Assembly (NCBI GenBank): GCA_022385805.1
Contig: MU277681.1
Location: 1 to 56,985 of the forward strand
Length of the DNA: 56,985 nucleotides
Reading direction: 5' to 3'
From: Pilatotrama ljubarskyi
Taxonomy: Eukaryota > Basidiomycota > Agaricomycetes > Polyporales > Polyporaceae
The notes under the pieces are model-generated. The model worked only from the letters and a program-made list of their open reading frames with translations, did not search any database and had not been told where the DNA came from. Positions within the stretch are counted from its first letter, which is position 1. Every line of letters begins with the position of its first letter. Position numbers and translations under genes: made by a program. Of the stretch, positions 10,553 through 22,440 are shown piece by piece.

Positions 10553-11924
10553 ATGGGCGGAAACGCGTTCAAAGCTATCATCTCGGACGCAGCGTTCCCT
10601 CGGATGCCCCCTGCAGTCTACAATGCCCTGAAGACTACGCTTCTGCCCTTGGTACGCTCGCTGTACACTCATGTCACTGTCCCTCCGGAAGCCCCGGGCA
10701 AAGCGGATTACGGCGACCTGGACTTCGTCGTCTCTGGGCCGCGCGAGGGTTTGACACACGAAGACGTCAGGAGCACGCTGCGGGCTGCGCATAGCGTGCC
10801 TATGCCCGGCAACAGGACGAGCAACTTCGCCATCGCGATGGACGCGTTCCAGGAAGTCGCGCGCGCGTGCAGGGACTATGCAGCGCGTCCTCAGGATCCT
10901 AGTCCATTCGCGAGCGGAGATGCGAACCTGTTCTTTCAGGTGGACGTGAATGTCTGCGCAGACCGCGTACAGCAGGAGCAGACGGTGTTCTACAGCTCGT
11001 ACGGCGGACTCGGTCTCATGATCGGGCTTCTCGTGCAGACCGCTGGGCTATCCTTCGGCGTGTATGGACTTAAAGTGCGTGGCATTCTATGCCTCTCTCC
11101 GCGAATATCATCTTGAACCGATTGCGAACTCTCAATAGCTCGCCGATCCTATCGGCTCCCCACTGCGGACCTTCTACCTCTCCAGCTCCACATCGGACGT
11201 CCTGGCTTTTGTCGGACTCTCCACGGACAAATGGAAACGCGGCTTCGCCACGCAGGACGAGCTCTTCAGTTGGGTTGCTTCGTCGCCGTTCGCGGTGCCA
11301 CTGGCGGCGCGTCTCAAGTCCCATGACTCCAGGCCTTCTGCGAAGCAGCGCGTCGAGGAGCGTCCGATGCGCCAGAACTTCGTCAAGTTCCTACAAGAGC
11401 ACGACTTCACACCTCAGGGCGGCGGTGATGCTGGTTCCGAGGCCACGTCGTCGATCTTCGCAAAGCTCGAGGGCAGAGCAGAGAAACTCGAGGCAGCGCT
11501 GCAATACTTCGGCAAGTACGAAGAGTACACGGCCATCTTGCGCGCGGCTCGTGCGCAGGATCGCTCCAAGGCTGTTCTGAACGGGAAGAATGTGATGGAG
11601 TGGACTGGCGTCTCCGGCGCGCCTGTCCGCTTCATCCTCGACGAAGCGAAGGAGCGTCTGGCGGCGCGCCTGGCTCCCGCCGGTGCGGAAGAGTGGGGTG
11701 CGGATAGGGAAGTTCCTGCGTGGCAGAGAGCGCTGCTCGACATGTCCGACGAGGAAGTCCGGACGCTCTTGGTCAGTGTGAAGGAAGAGCTGGACGTGGC
11801 TGGAAAGCTGGAGTTTGATTGGCGCGCCGCCAAGGCTGCGAAGTTGGAGCGGAAGAAGCAGAAGGAAGCTGAGGCTGCCGGAGCAGCCGTGGGGGAAGAC
11901 CAGGCTGTCACTGTCCGAGCGTAG
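10553..11924 (+). CDS. Unknown protein with nucleotidyltransferase-like GDLDF motif
   Basis: Two exons (10553-11074 and 11139-11924) give 435 residues; the single intron lies after LSFGVYGLK. I chose the ATG at 10553 (MGGNAFKAII) because the frame upstream of it is unlike protein. Near residue 50, PGKADYGDLDFVVSGPREGL resembles the acidic D-x-D catalytic patch of nucleotidyltransferase-fold proteins. A second acidic patch, NLFFQVDVNVC, follows about 80 residues later, as a third carboxylate strand would. The C-terminal half is helical and charged (FVKFLQEHDF; LRAARAQDRSKAVLNGKNV), ending in a Lys/Ala-rich coiled segment (RKKQKEAEAAGAA). I do not recognise a named family. The enzyme class is inferred from the motif alone, and the fold may be inactive. 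Confidence 0.75.
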
Positions 11925-12127
11925 GATGTGGTGAACATAGCATGCGTTCCATTGTACATTGATTGCCCTCCTTGTATACCGTATCGTACTATGATATCCC
12001 TAGATTTAGCGATAGATACGAGACTACAGCATCGATATCTGGCCCGGAGAGCTCCTGCTCGGGGCGCAGTCAGCATCTAGCTCATAAATGCGGATAAGCG
12101 GAAAATTCTCCGTCTTGACGAAAGCCA

Positions 12128-13418
12128 TCATAACTTGCCCTTCACGCCCGTATGCCACACCCCAGTCTTAAGCTCCTTGCGTTCCTGCTGCTGCAGCCAT
12201 TCAAGCACCGTGTCAACAACTTCTTCCGGCATCTAAGCGACAAGAGATGTAAGCATATTGCTGCTGTGGCAGAGAAGTCCCGTACGCACCCCGGTGAAGT
12301 TGTGATCCGCCTCTTCGACGTAACGAAGCACGTGCGTTCCTGGGCTACGTGCACCGTAAATCCGTGCATAGATGAAGGCGTCGTAGGGAGGCACGATATC
12401 GTCCTTCAACCCATGTAGGGTCAGGACGTCTATATGGGCAGGGAACTGGTCCCAGGCAACAGAAGTGTCCACCCGCGCGAACTCGTCATAGTCCTTCTGG
12501 TAGACCCTGCCAATTACTTTGTCGGTCATGCACCGGCGACTGGGAGGACGCGGAATACGTACTTTCCGACGTATGGCTTGCGCGCGACGGTTGCGGTAGT
12601 GACGACATATCCTTGCCGCTCCATCTCCTCCTTGCGTTTCTCGAGTTGCACTGAATGATAACCTTCAGATAGTCCGCGCAAACGAAACTAATCGCCTACA
12701 AACGTACTGTATATTTTCTGAAAGCCGATATAAGTCGACGGTCAGTACGGGGCGCACTCCAGACGCACCTCCATTCTGTACCGTCCGGAGACGTTCACGT
12801 ATCGCCTGACGCTCTTCGAAGCGCCGTCCCGATGCTTGCACAACCATAGCAAGCCGACCACGCTTCCGCGTGAGTGGCCGACGAGCATGTCGATGACATA
12901 GCCGAGCTCCTTCGTGAGGTACTCGATGACAACTTCTAGGTCTACCACGTCGTTATCGAACTTTCCAAAATACATTGGTCCTGGCGTCTCGTGGTTGCCA
13001 CTAGAAGCCGGAAGTGTTCAACGGAGATATTGTGTGAGGATGCGAGGTACGGACCGAAAGTCAAACCGGAACGAGTCCAGTGGCAGACGGTGTGCGAGTC
13101 GTTTCTGGAACAGATAATCCTTATGTCTGCGGATGTGAGAGAAGCGAAGGTTGTGTCAATCCGGGGATATACGAGCAGATCACAGCGGCTGTGTACTCGC
13201 CCAAGGGAGCCATGAAGAATCTGGCAACGCAGGTCTCCTCAGATGGTTTACTACGCTCTGATGCAAACTATGCTCACCAGAGCTATCCTCCGTCCCTGCG
13301 TCTGCTGCTCCGGTGCGAGCTGCTCGAGCACGCCAGTTATAGCGCAGTCCTTCTCATGCGGGTGAGGGATCTGCAGCTTCGTCGTCTTCTGCGACGTGAT
13401 TGGGGCCATCACTGTCAT
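12128..13418 (-). CDS. Alpha/beta hydrolase (serine hydrolase)
   Basis: A multi-exon gene starting at the ATG at 13416-13418 (MTVMAPITSQKTTKLQIPHP) and ending at a TGA at 12128-12130 after KTGVWHTGVKGKL. Another Met lies three codons in. The pieces follow the alpha/beta-hydrolase order. RRIALILHG is the oxyanion strand. KRLAHRLPLDSFRFDFRGNH follows, then the nucleophile elbow MLVGHSRGSVVGLLW (G-x-S-x-G). LTLHGLKDDIVPPYDAFIY carries the acid, and EEADHNFTG carries the catalytic His. All triad residues are present. The last intron (12289-12233) lies just after the His. No signal peptide is visible, so the protein is probably cytosolic. The substrate cannot be told; an esterase or acyl hydrolase is likely. 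It diverges from vma6 across about 260 nt. Confidence 0.85.
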
Positions 13419-13676
13419 CCTTGAGCACACGAAGGGCGTTCCCAGTACGCCTACTGAGGGTGAGAGGAGATAGTAAGGAGTAGAGGTATTATATGCGCAT
13501 GTCCGGGAAACCTGAGAGATGCTACCCGAGCCTGAGGATGATGTGGTCCGAGAACACCGGAACCCCGGACGAAATCACGCTCCCACGGCCCGGAGTGCCG
13601 TTTTGGGACGCGTGGGAATCACGGTAGTTACACCAAGGCACGAGCGAGCGCCTAAGCATACTGTGCGCTGCTCGAC

Positions 13677-15065
13677 ATGGAGGCCCTCTTGTTCAACGTA
13701 CGCACCTCTGCTTGATGCGAGCTCAGGGGTCGCTGAAGAATGATTTATCTTGCAGGTATCTGGCGGGTTTTTGGAGGGCATCGTGCGGGGGTACAAGGCT
13801 GGTCTCCTTACCCAGAACCAGTACAACAACCTGACGCAATGCGAGACCATTGAGGGTACGTCTGGCACGACGCGCTCGCATGGCCAGGAGAAGTGCTGAG
13901 GGATTCATATGCTACCAAAGACTTCAGGACACAACTTTCTGCCACGGACTATGGCAACTTCCTCGCAAACGAACCTCTACCCATCTCGACCTCCACCATC
14001 TCGGACAAGGCGACGCAGCTGCTCGTCGACCAGTTCAACTACCTACGGAGCAACGCGGTCGAGCCCTTGAGCAAGTTCCTGGAGTATATGACGTGGGTTG
14101 CACGCAGTGGTGAGGCCCGTGTTGTCACCGTTATCTGACTGTGCTTGGGACAGGTATGCCTACATGATCGACAACGTCATACTCATCATCACCGGAACGC
14201 TGCACGGGAGGAACACGAACGAGCTCCTTCAACGATGTCACCCACTGGGCATCTTCGACACCATGCCCGCACTGTGTGTAGCAACCAATGTGGAGGAGCT
14301 CTACCACACTGTCCTGGTCGAGACGCCCCTCGGTACGCATACCTCCGCTCCCGCGTTCTCTACCCGTTCTCATCCGTGTGCATTCCCTTCTACCAACTTG
14401 CAGCCCCCTACTTCCGTGACTCAGTCACCGCCGCGGACCTCGACGACCTCAACATCGAGATCATCCGGAACACGCTCTACAAGGCCTACCTCGAGGACTT
14501 CGACGCCTTCTGCCAGTCGCTCGGCGGGCCGACCGCGGAGATCATGCACCGCATCCTCGCGTTCGAGGCGGACCGCCGCGCGATCAACATCACCATCAAC
14601 TCGTTCGGCACGCAGCTCTCCAAGGAGCAGCGCGCGAAGCTCTTCCCCACCATCGGCCGCCTCTTCCCGGAGGGCAACAACGCGCTCGCCCGCGCGGACG
14701 ACATCGAGCAGGTCCGCCAGGCGTGCGAGCCCGTCGCCGAGTACCGCGCGTTCTTCGACTCGTCCGGACCTGGGGCCGGGCGGGTCAACGGCGGCGCCGG
14801 GGGCGGCTCGGAGAGCACGGCGAACCTCCTGGGGGACCTGGGCGTGAGCGACGAGTTCGGGGGCGGGGCGGCGGACCTGGAGGACCGGTTCTTCGTGCAC
14901 GAGGTGCACCTGAACAAGCTCGCGTTCCTGCAGCAGTTCCAGTACGCGGTATTCTACAGCTACATCAAGCTGAAGGAGCAGGAGATCCGGAGCCTGACGT
15001 GGATCGCGGAGTGCATCGCGCAGAACGCGCGCGACAGGATACACGACTTCATCCCCACCTTCTGA
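13677..15065 (+). CDS. vma6: V-type ATPase Vo subunit d
   Basis: Five exons (13677-13697, 13756-13855, 13921-14092, 14154-14332, 14404-15065) sum to 1,134 nt and give 377 residues. The start MEALLFN is encoded by a 21-nt first exon, matching the short conserved N-terminus of subunit d. Diagnostic blocks include [60 protein letters not shown] and the end [15 protein letters not shown]. The protein couples the membrane rotor to the central stalk on the cytosolic face of the vacuole. A Gly/Ala-rich insert near residue 270 ([20 protein letters not shown]) is unusually long and probably a surface loop. The last exon is very GC-rich, which produces long open frames on the other strand. Confidence 0.95.
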
Positions 15066-15352
15066 GCGCTGCGCTGCGCGGACTTTGTACGGCACGGACT
15101 GGCGTAATCATATACCTCTGTCTTCGTTGTATGCCGGGTGAGCCGATGTCTTGCGCCGGATAGTCGACGATGATCACGCAGGAAGTTATTCGTACACGGC
15201 AAGAAACGTGCAGGTTGCTGTGATTCGCTCGTGAATGCAATCGTACAATACAACATTAGGGGTTCCTACAGTACATACAACAGTCGGCTTTGACGAGGTC
15301 GCCGACGGCACCAAGATGGAGGATGAGGATGGCACGGAGAGGCAGATGGCGG

Positions 15353-16947
15353 TCAGCGCGTCAGGACGGTCGACTCATTGTGCAGGTCTCCTGTCTGCAC
15401 CTCCCGCGTTTCGGGATGGCGCTCGTACACCTCGCGCACCGACTCTTCTCTGCTTTTCGGATGTTGCTGCTCAGGCTGCTGCTGCTCGGGCTGCGACGGT
15501 TCGCTCGAGGGCGTCGCGAGAGACGACGTTTCGGACGTGCTGCCGGACGCTTGCGAGGGGCCTGTTGACGAGGACGAAGACGCCTCCACAACGTCTGCAG
15601 TCGCCTCCTCATGCTCGTCCTCCTTGGCTTCAGGCTGCTGCTCCTGTTTCGACTCCGCGTCCACCTTCTGGCTCTGCCCTGTCCGAAGCCCGCCATGCAG
15701 CTCGCCAGGCATGAGCGCGATCGTCTCCCGCTCGCCGCGCAGCCACGCCTCGCGGCGCGCCTTGCGCTCGTACATCCACGGGCCGGCGTTGCTCCGCATG
15801 CAGCCGCCCGCGCCTTCGCACGTGCACGTCCCGCCGAGGGGCGTGGGCAGCGCCTCGGGGTCGATGAGCTCGAGGAGGGCTTTGCGGTAGTCGGAGCCGT
15901 AGATGGAAACCTTCGCGACGGTCTCCTTTGCGAGCCAGGGCTTCATGACGTTCCAGATCGTCGAGAAGCCGCGGGGGGCGTTGACGATTGCCAGCTGGGC
16001 CATCCTGCATGGGCGAACAGTTCAGTCGGGTGTGAAGGGGGAGGAGATGGAAGGGGAACGGACGTTTCTGGGAAGTAGTCTTGGGATACTTGGAAAGACA
16101 TGCGCGCGAAGTCCTTCATCTGCCAGAACTGGCTGATTCTGCGAAGCGTGCGAGTCGTCAGCCCACATACACACGGCGCAAACATACGGCTACACGACGA
16201 CAACGTACCCAAAGCCGGAAAGATCGACGACTACAAACGTTCCCACAATAGGCCTGCCCGCGGCTTCCGCCGCTGCCGGGAGAACTTCGCGCGTGAGAGC
16301 CTCGCAGTTGACGATGACGGTTTGCCAGAACCGCTCGAGGGTCATGCTCTTCTGCAACTTGTTCAGGTTGATGCCGCCGAAGTGATGGAAGTTGAGCGGA
16401 CGGCCTTTCTGGTAGCGTGCCATCTGTTAGGACAAAGTGATGCAACACGGCTATGGGCGCAGACGAACCTTGTCGACCTGAGATACGATGCAAAGGATCA
16501 GCGGGATGTTGTGTAGATGGGAAGAAAGAAGCGCGGACCTTGTGAAAATAGAGCGGCCAGCAGTCGAAGACGAGGTCTCTCTCGGGGTACTGCGGGAAGC
16601 GGTCGTCGGCTAGACGTCAAGAAGACTAGCATGACGATGACGTACGTCGAAAGGGTCGATCTGCCGGTACAGCTCGTCGATGCCAACGCCCTCGACCGTC
16701 TTGCGCCAATGCTGACAGTTCTTCCACATGAGGGTGGCTTGCTTCAGGTTGTAGTTGCGTGCGCGCAAGAATCGCCTGTACGAATGACACAACGTCGGCC
16801 TCCCGAGACTGGCGCAGGAATGAAGGGTACGTACAGGAGGGTCTCGTCGTCGGTACCGATGCTGTCTCCGTCATGAACAAGGTCCTGGTCGACGAGAGAC
16901 TCGCGGAATTGCTGGAGAATCGATTCCTTGCCCTTGGGAGGTGCCAT
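15353..16947 (-). CDS. Sec14-like CRAL-TRIO lipid-transfer protein
   Basis: A multi-exon gene from the ATG at 16947 (MAPPKGKESILQQFRESLVD) to the stop at 15353. The CRAL-TRIO N-domain shows as RFLRARNYNLKQATLMWKNC and HWRKTVEGVGIDELYRQIDP. The lipid-binding domain follows with GRPLNFHHFGGINLNKLQ, MTLERFWQTVIVNCEAL, VGTFVVVDLSGFG, FARMSFQVSQDYFPE and MAQLAIVNAPRGFSTIWN. These match fungal Sec14-type phosphatidylinositol/phosphatidylcholine transfer proteins. Residues after WMYERKARREAWLRGERE form a tail of about 120 residues rich in Glu, Gln and Ser (PEQQQPEQQHPKSREE), absent from yeast Sec14 and probably disordered. A GTCTCEGAGGC segment with several Cys precedes the tail. The first intron is confirmed by phase (LL joined to RFLRARNY). 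Confidence 0.88.
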
Positions 16948-16969
16948 TAGGAGTGAGTGCTGAGGAGGA

Positions 16970-17006
16970 TGAGGATGGTGGTGGTAGGATGGTGGTGGTA
17001 GGATGG
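16970..17006 (+). repeat. Short tandem repeat, GGATGGTGGTGGTA unit
   Basis: Two exact copies of a 14-nt GGATGGTGGTGGTA unit and a partial third lie just upstream of the Sec14-like start codon. This is a purine-rich simple repeat on the plus strand. Confidence 0.75.
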
Positions 17007-19112
17007 TGAGGAAGAAGAGGCGAGGGTGCAGCGAAGATATGTGCAGGAGGGGCGGAGGAGGATGAGCGATCCGAGGGAGTCGAGCGCATATGGGAGGAGG
17101 GGGTCGGCGTCATGCTGATGATGAGACGGATGTGGGCTGAGTCGCCACCTGCCACTTGCGCACGCCCTCTGCCGCGTCTCCGCCTCCGCCCCTCCGCTGA
17201 CACACCCCCACCCCGTACAAGGAAACTCTACTCGCCGCGGACAAAACACGTTTCGCGGTGAGTCATCTATGAAACCCTCGCCACCTCCACGCGGGTCGCG
17301 AGCACGAGTCGGCCATATTGTGCAAGAAATCCTCCAGTAGGTCCATACTCCAATCGAACTGAGTAGCTATATCCTCCGATGGTGTGGATTGTAGCAGGTC
17401 GCAGGCCGTTTCGAAACGCAGAAATTGCGCACGTCGGTCCGCCCCGTTCCAATCGGAGTAATCGATCCAACGACATGTTGTCCGAGCCGGAGCGCCCGTC
17501 CCAACAATCCACCCTCATCCGACCGTTGAACTTGTTGGGTCTCGATCGTCTTGAGGTCTTCGAACCTCTTATTGGACTGTCGTAAGCAGAGGAGTAGGGG
17601 GGGTCTACGTACGCCGAGACCGACATATCTGAGCTGAAGCCCTATCCCCGAGTGCAGGCCCGTAACTCGGACGACGGAGAACATAAGTACTTACTTGGTC
17701 CCGATCTCATACAGACAGCGTTAGCGCTGCCCCATCGCCCCATTACATGTCCGGTGGCCGTCGATGGTAAAAACAACATCGTTAAGTTGCGCTAGGCGGT
17801 TGAGTACGGGTTCACAATTGCAAGGCATTTTTGCATACTTATTCTCAGCGTCATTCGAGCGTTCTGATGACCTTCCGCATTTGGACGTCATCACATTGAA
17901 CGCCAGACGATTCGAGCTCGCGTCAACCTATCTCTTGCTTTCCCCTTCAATGAGCCCGAATACGTCCTCTATCGGCGGCGGCGGTATGATACGTGAAATG
18001 CGCCATGATGACGCTATGAGACCCATTATCTCAGTTATTGCAAGTTGAAAGCGCTGACTTGTCATCAATTGTATGTTCCCGACGAAGGTGTTCAGTAATT
18101 GCTCCGAGTCCCAGGTCAGACAGCCTGCCTGGTGTGTCGTCAATCATACTACGGAAGCCTGAGCACTCGTCGGCATATCCGGGAAACATTCGACCCGGAG
18201 TGAAACATGCTCACAAGTTCGCCCTTCCGCTGCTTTGTTATTGGCTATGGCAGTACCAGAGTCTGAAGGATTGCGTCGGATGTCCTGCAGGTATGAATGA
18301 CTTCAGCGTCATCCAAACAGTTGATACTAATGCCACTTCTTATTCGACCTTACCCTTCGGGCCTCCAGCAATCGGACCGTGGATGATATGTCTGCGTTGC
18401 GCTCAGCCCCGCAGCTTATGCGCTCTCCATTCCACACATGATTTTCCGGGGCTAGTAAGGGACGAACTTGACCGTGATGCCCCGCACTTTGACGCTGCAT
18501 TTGTAAATGATCCTCTCTCGCATCGCCCAGGCCCCGCCGCGCATGCGACTTGGGACGGTCACTGGAGGTTTCTGCGCACAGCAGAGAGCTCTTGACAGCG
18601 CCAGTCGGATGTCTAGAGGTAGACCTCCGATGGACCAGGGTTACCAGCTGAAGGTATCATCAGCGCGCAGAATGGTGCGCCCGAACATGCATTGTCCAGT
18701 GTGGAGCAAATGTGAGTACAGTATGCTCTACCGTACCCTATGTATGCCTCATGAATGCCGTCCCACAGTTCCTCAGACATATGCGTACGCTCCAGACTCT
18801 AGCCGCACTATGCGTGCAGGGTGCAGGGAGGGGCGCTGCACTCCTCGAAGCAAGGCTGAGGATAATGGTCCGAAGGTCCGCACAAGGACCCTTGCGCTAC
18901 TGTGGCGAAGCCACTCCCGGTATAACGGAGACGACATCCAGCGCGCACCACCGCCGTCCTATGTCACACCCATCGCCTGACCTCGGCTTCGCGCCTTACA
19001 GGCCGTCTAGCTTTGTTCGGAGTGGTCTTCAGGCGCGTCCCCTGCATCGCCAGGAGTAGTCCTGAAGCACCGTGCAGCCCGCCCGCTCTCCGTGCCCGTG
19101 CGTTCCTTGCGG

Positions 19113-19119
19113 TATAAAT
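19113..19119 (+). promoter_or_regulatory. TATA box of GH71-A
   Basis: TATAAAT in a GC-rich setting, 182 nt upstream of the GH71-A start codon. GH71-B has a TATA box at nearly the same distance, which supports both. Confidence 0.55.
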
Positions 19120-19294
19120 GCTACGGAAAGGCTCCCCCGGCTCCCCTCCTCATCGGCTTGAGTCCTGGTGCACTCCACGGCATCTACGAGCCTACGAGAA
19201 CGGTGACGTTGCGATCTTATCCTCGAGTAGCACATATCGCCTCCCCCTCCTCCTCCTCCTTGCTAGCTGAATTGTCTGCTTCTTGTTCGTCCAG

Positions 19295-21166
19295 ATGCGC
19301 TACGCGACTCCCTCCTTGTGGTCTGGGGTACTGGCCGCCGCAGCGATGGTGCACGCCGCGCCGTCCGCACACTCTTCCTCTATGAAGAGGGACAACGGCG
19401 TGTCGAAGCTTGTCGTCGCGCACCACATCGTCGGCTTGACAGGCGGGGGGCCGAACGATTTCACCCTCGACACCTGGAAGAACGACATCTCGCTCGCGTC
19501 GTCAAAGGGAATCGACGGCTTCGCGCTGAACGTCGGCCCCGACGACTACACCTTCACCCAGGTGGGCCTCGCGTGAGTTGCCGGTTCCTGCCAAGCGACT
19601 GCTTGTGTTCGCTGAAACGAGCTGTGTTCGATTAGGTACCAGGCGGCCGAAGAGCTGGGGAACAGTTTCAAGCTTTTCCTATCACTTGATATGGCGTAAG
19701 CGTCATGGACCAGCTGGGGAGGTTCCCTGTGCTGATCAAGACGTTTCCTCATGCAGCGCCATCGGTGGCACGAAGGACTGCAACTCGCCCGACACGGCGG
19801 CTTACATCCGCAATTTGACAACTACCTTCATCGGTGAGGCGGCGCAGCTGCAGGTCGACGACAGGGCCCTCGTGTCGACGTTCGCCGGGGAGGCGTGCAC
19901 GTTCGGCGAGGCGGACGTGTTCACGGGCTGGAACAAGCAGTTCACGCAGCACCCGGACATCGCGGGCAAGATCCACTTCATGCCGGCGTTCTTCATCGAC
20001 ATCCAGCAGTTCCACAACTTCAAGGACGTCATGGACGGCGACTTCAACGTACGGATGGCCTTCTGCTTTCTACACCGCTCTGCTGATCGACTCGGCTGTG
20101 GTGCAGTTTAATGGCGCGTGGAGGACGGACTTCACGACTGCGTCAGCAAGCTCATTCCTCGGCGACGGTGTTGACTTGGACCACCTCACCCCGCAACAGC
20201 AGGGCACCATCGCCGACACCTTGGGGTCCTTCATGATCGACCAGTGGCACATCGACCAGCTCGGTCTTGTCGAGAACAGCGCGCACGCGTACATGACCTC
20301 CATCTCGCCCTGGTTCTTCACGCACTTCGGGGCAGATACGTTCAACAAGAACGTACGTCGTCCCAAAGCCGTCGAGACAAACAACCGTACTCACTGAGAA
20401 TGCACAGTTCATCTATGATTGCGATGATCACCTCTACGTCCGCCGCTGGGAGACGATCATTGAGAACCGCGACAAGGTCGACATCGTGCAGCTCCTCACC
20501 TGGAACGACTTCGGGGAGTCGCACTACATCGGGCCCATCGAAGGGAACCTCCCTACAGGAGTAGATGCCTGGACCACGGGCTTCGATCACCAAGGTATGT
20601 TTTGCCCCCTCACGCCTTGTCACATAAAAACGACACTCGAATGTATGTCGAAGCTGACTAACCATGCCCGGCTCGACAGGTTTCCTCGAGATCACCGGAT
20701 ACTTCGCGGAATGGTTCAAGACAGGCTCGCAACCGGCGATAACGAAGGACCAACTGCTCATGTGGGCGCGCCCTCATCCCAAGCACGCGCAGCCGAGCAG
20801 CGACCCGCTGCCGCCCCCGACCAACTTCGAGCTTGTGCGTCGTGCGCTCCGTTCTGCCTCGACTCGCTGGTCTGACCTGTCTTTTCGTCTGCGTAGACGC
20901 AAGATCAGCTATGGGCCGTCGTGTTTGCCACCGCCCCGGGCACGGTCACGCTCGCGACCTCGGACTCGACCTCGCAGCAGTTCGACGTCGACGCCGGTGT
21001 GAACAAGGTCAACATCACGCTCACGCCCGGCGGGTACATGCACGGCACGTTCGCGCGGAACGGGGACACGGTCATCGACCTCAGACCCAGCGGGTACACT
21101 TTCGACCCGAACCCCGCGAAGTACAACTTCAACGTCTTCGTCGCCTTGGGATCTGCCGATGCGTAA
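19295..21166 (+). CDS. GH71 glucan endo-1,3-alpha-glucosidase, copy A
   Basis: Seven exons (19295-19572, 19636-19695, 19757-20048, 20107-20352, 20408-20594, 20680-20834, 20897-21166) give 495 residues. The N-terminus MRYATPSLWSGVLAAAAMVH, ending in AAPSAH, is a secretion signal. The GH71 fold is marked by KLVVAHHIVGLTGG, GIDGFALNVGPDDYT, LFLSLDMA, FMPAFFIDIQQFHNFKDVM, APWFFTHFGADTF-type sequence (here SPWFFTHFGADTFNKN), WNDFGESHYIGP and QLLMWARPHPKHAQ. A C-terminal beta-rich domain (LWAVVFATAPGTVTLATSDS; PGGYMHGTFARNGDTVIDLR) follows, as in many basidiomycete and ascomycete mutanases. The enzyme would act outside the cell on alpha-1,3-glucan of fungal walls, in self remodelling or attack on other fungi. 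Activity is inferred from the family. Confidence 0.92.
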
Positions 21167-22440
21167 TGCGGGGGCACTCCGAGTAGATGGGCGCAGCGTT
21201 GTAGACAGTTCGCAGTGGCCCGGCTGTATGCTCTGGTCGGCGTATGTTTATAGTCACCTTCATTCCTATCAGCTTTGATACCACTATTTATATCAAAGGC
21301 ACGTTCTGGGCATGATGAGACGCACATCGGTGCCGGATGTGTCCCCTGCCCTTCGAAGGACATCGTATACGCAATGGCTGTTGTGAGGTTTATGGCGGAC
21401 CCAAGTCAGGCCCCGGACCGACCAGGTTCAGCGCTGTGACGCATGGGGCCTGCGATGCCGACAAAGCCGGACTAGGCGAGCGCTGTGAGCAGTAGCGGAC
21501 ATTGGGATCGCGGCGGGAAGTAAGCATCATCCGTAAATGGTTTGGTGAGTCCAGAAAATCAAGCGAACCGTTGAAGACGGTGGTCGAGCAGGTGCCAATT
21601 GCTTCAAGCACGTAGTGTTGAGTCATCTCACTTGACATGCACTCAAGACCGATTAAAGCAATTGTTTTCAGTCTCAAGATAGTCAAACCGAGTAATAGCA
21701 GGGCATGTAGTCCTCTGCGTGACTGGCGACCGGCCAAGCTTCAAAGCTTCAACTCGCGGCCTGTGAGGCAGTAAGCACGCGCGGTCTGACCACGTTGGGC
21801 CGGCTGCTGCGATGCCATTGCAATATGCCGCTATCAATGTTGACCACAGTAGATCCTACATTCCCGCGTTTCCGGAGAATTTCAGGGAATGATCTTTCCA
21901 AGATGAAGTGAAAGAAGAACATCATAGCGATGGGGGCCTCCCTGAGCGGTAGGGAAGCTAAGTAGGAAGTACGATATCCATCCCCAAATAGGAAGGTGTA
22001 CAAGTTGAGCATGCAACGGGCGCCGCCGAATACCTACTCCCACTGGCAAACCATTAACGCCGGACCTTTCGCCGGCTGCGATTCCGTGAAAATGCTTGAA
22101 CCGTCGCTTCCGCGTCGCTGATAGTAAAAGGGGTCGTCGTGTTGATTCGTGACATTCCTATCCTGACGAAGAAGAGGCTGGGCCAATGCAGTAGTACTAC
22201 GTAAGTAGCTGCTTTACATGATCGCCACCGAAAAGGCTGAGCGAGAAAAGGTGAGATGTCAAAAAACCGAGACAACATCAAGAGCGATCCGGGTCGTTGA
22301 GCGTGTCGTAGGCAACTGTCCCGTAACTGTCCGTAAGGTTAGGATGGGAAGGACGAGGCGCGCTTCAACAGTCCATTCAATATCCTGTGCCGAGGAAACG
22401 CCTCATCGCTCAACATCCGCGTTGTCCGTCAGGTCACTAG
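21167..22440. other. Intergenic between convergent GH71-A and DUF6534 genes
   Basis: About 1.27 kb with only short, poorly coding frames. It must hold both 3' ends. I see no RNA gene or repeat. Confidence 0.5.

Larger units (their letters stand above)
16948..19294. other. Gene-poor interval upstream of GH71-A
   Basis: About 2.35 kb between the Sec14-like start (-) and the GH71-A start (+). Frames here are short and show no domain. It holds an imperfect tandem repeat near 16970-17006 and a TATA box at 19113-19119. Degenerate gene pieces cannot be excluded: the minus-strand frame at 17928-18143 ends in a plausible helix but has no family match. Confidence 0.5.

Noticed and set aside
14421..15095. 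224-residue open frame opposite vma6
   Set aside because: It is antisense to a clear V-ATPase d exon of very high GC, which yields long false frames.
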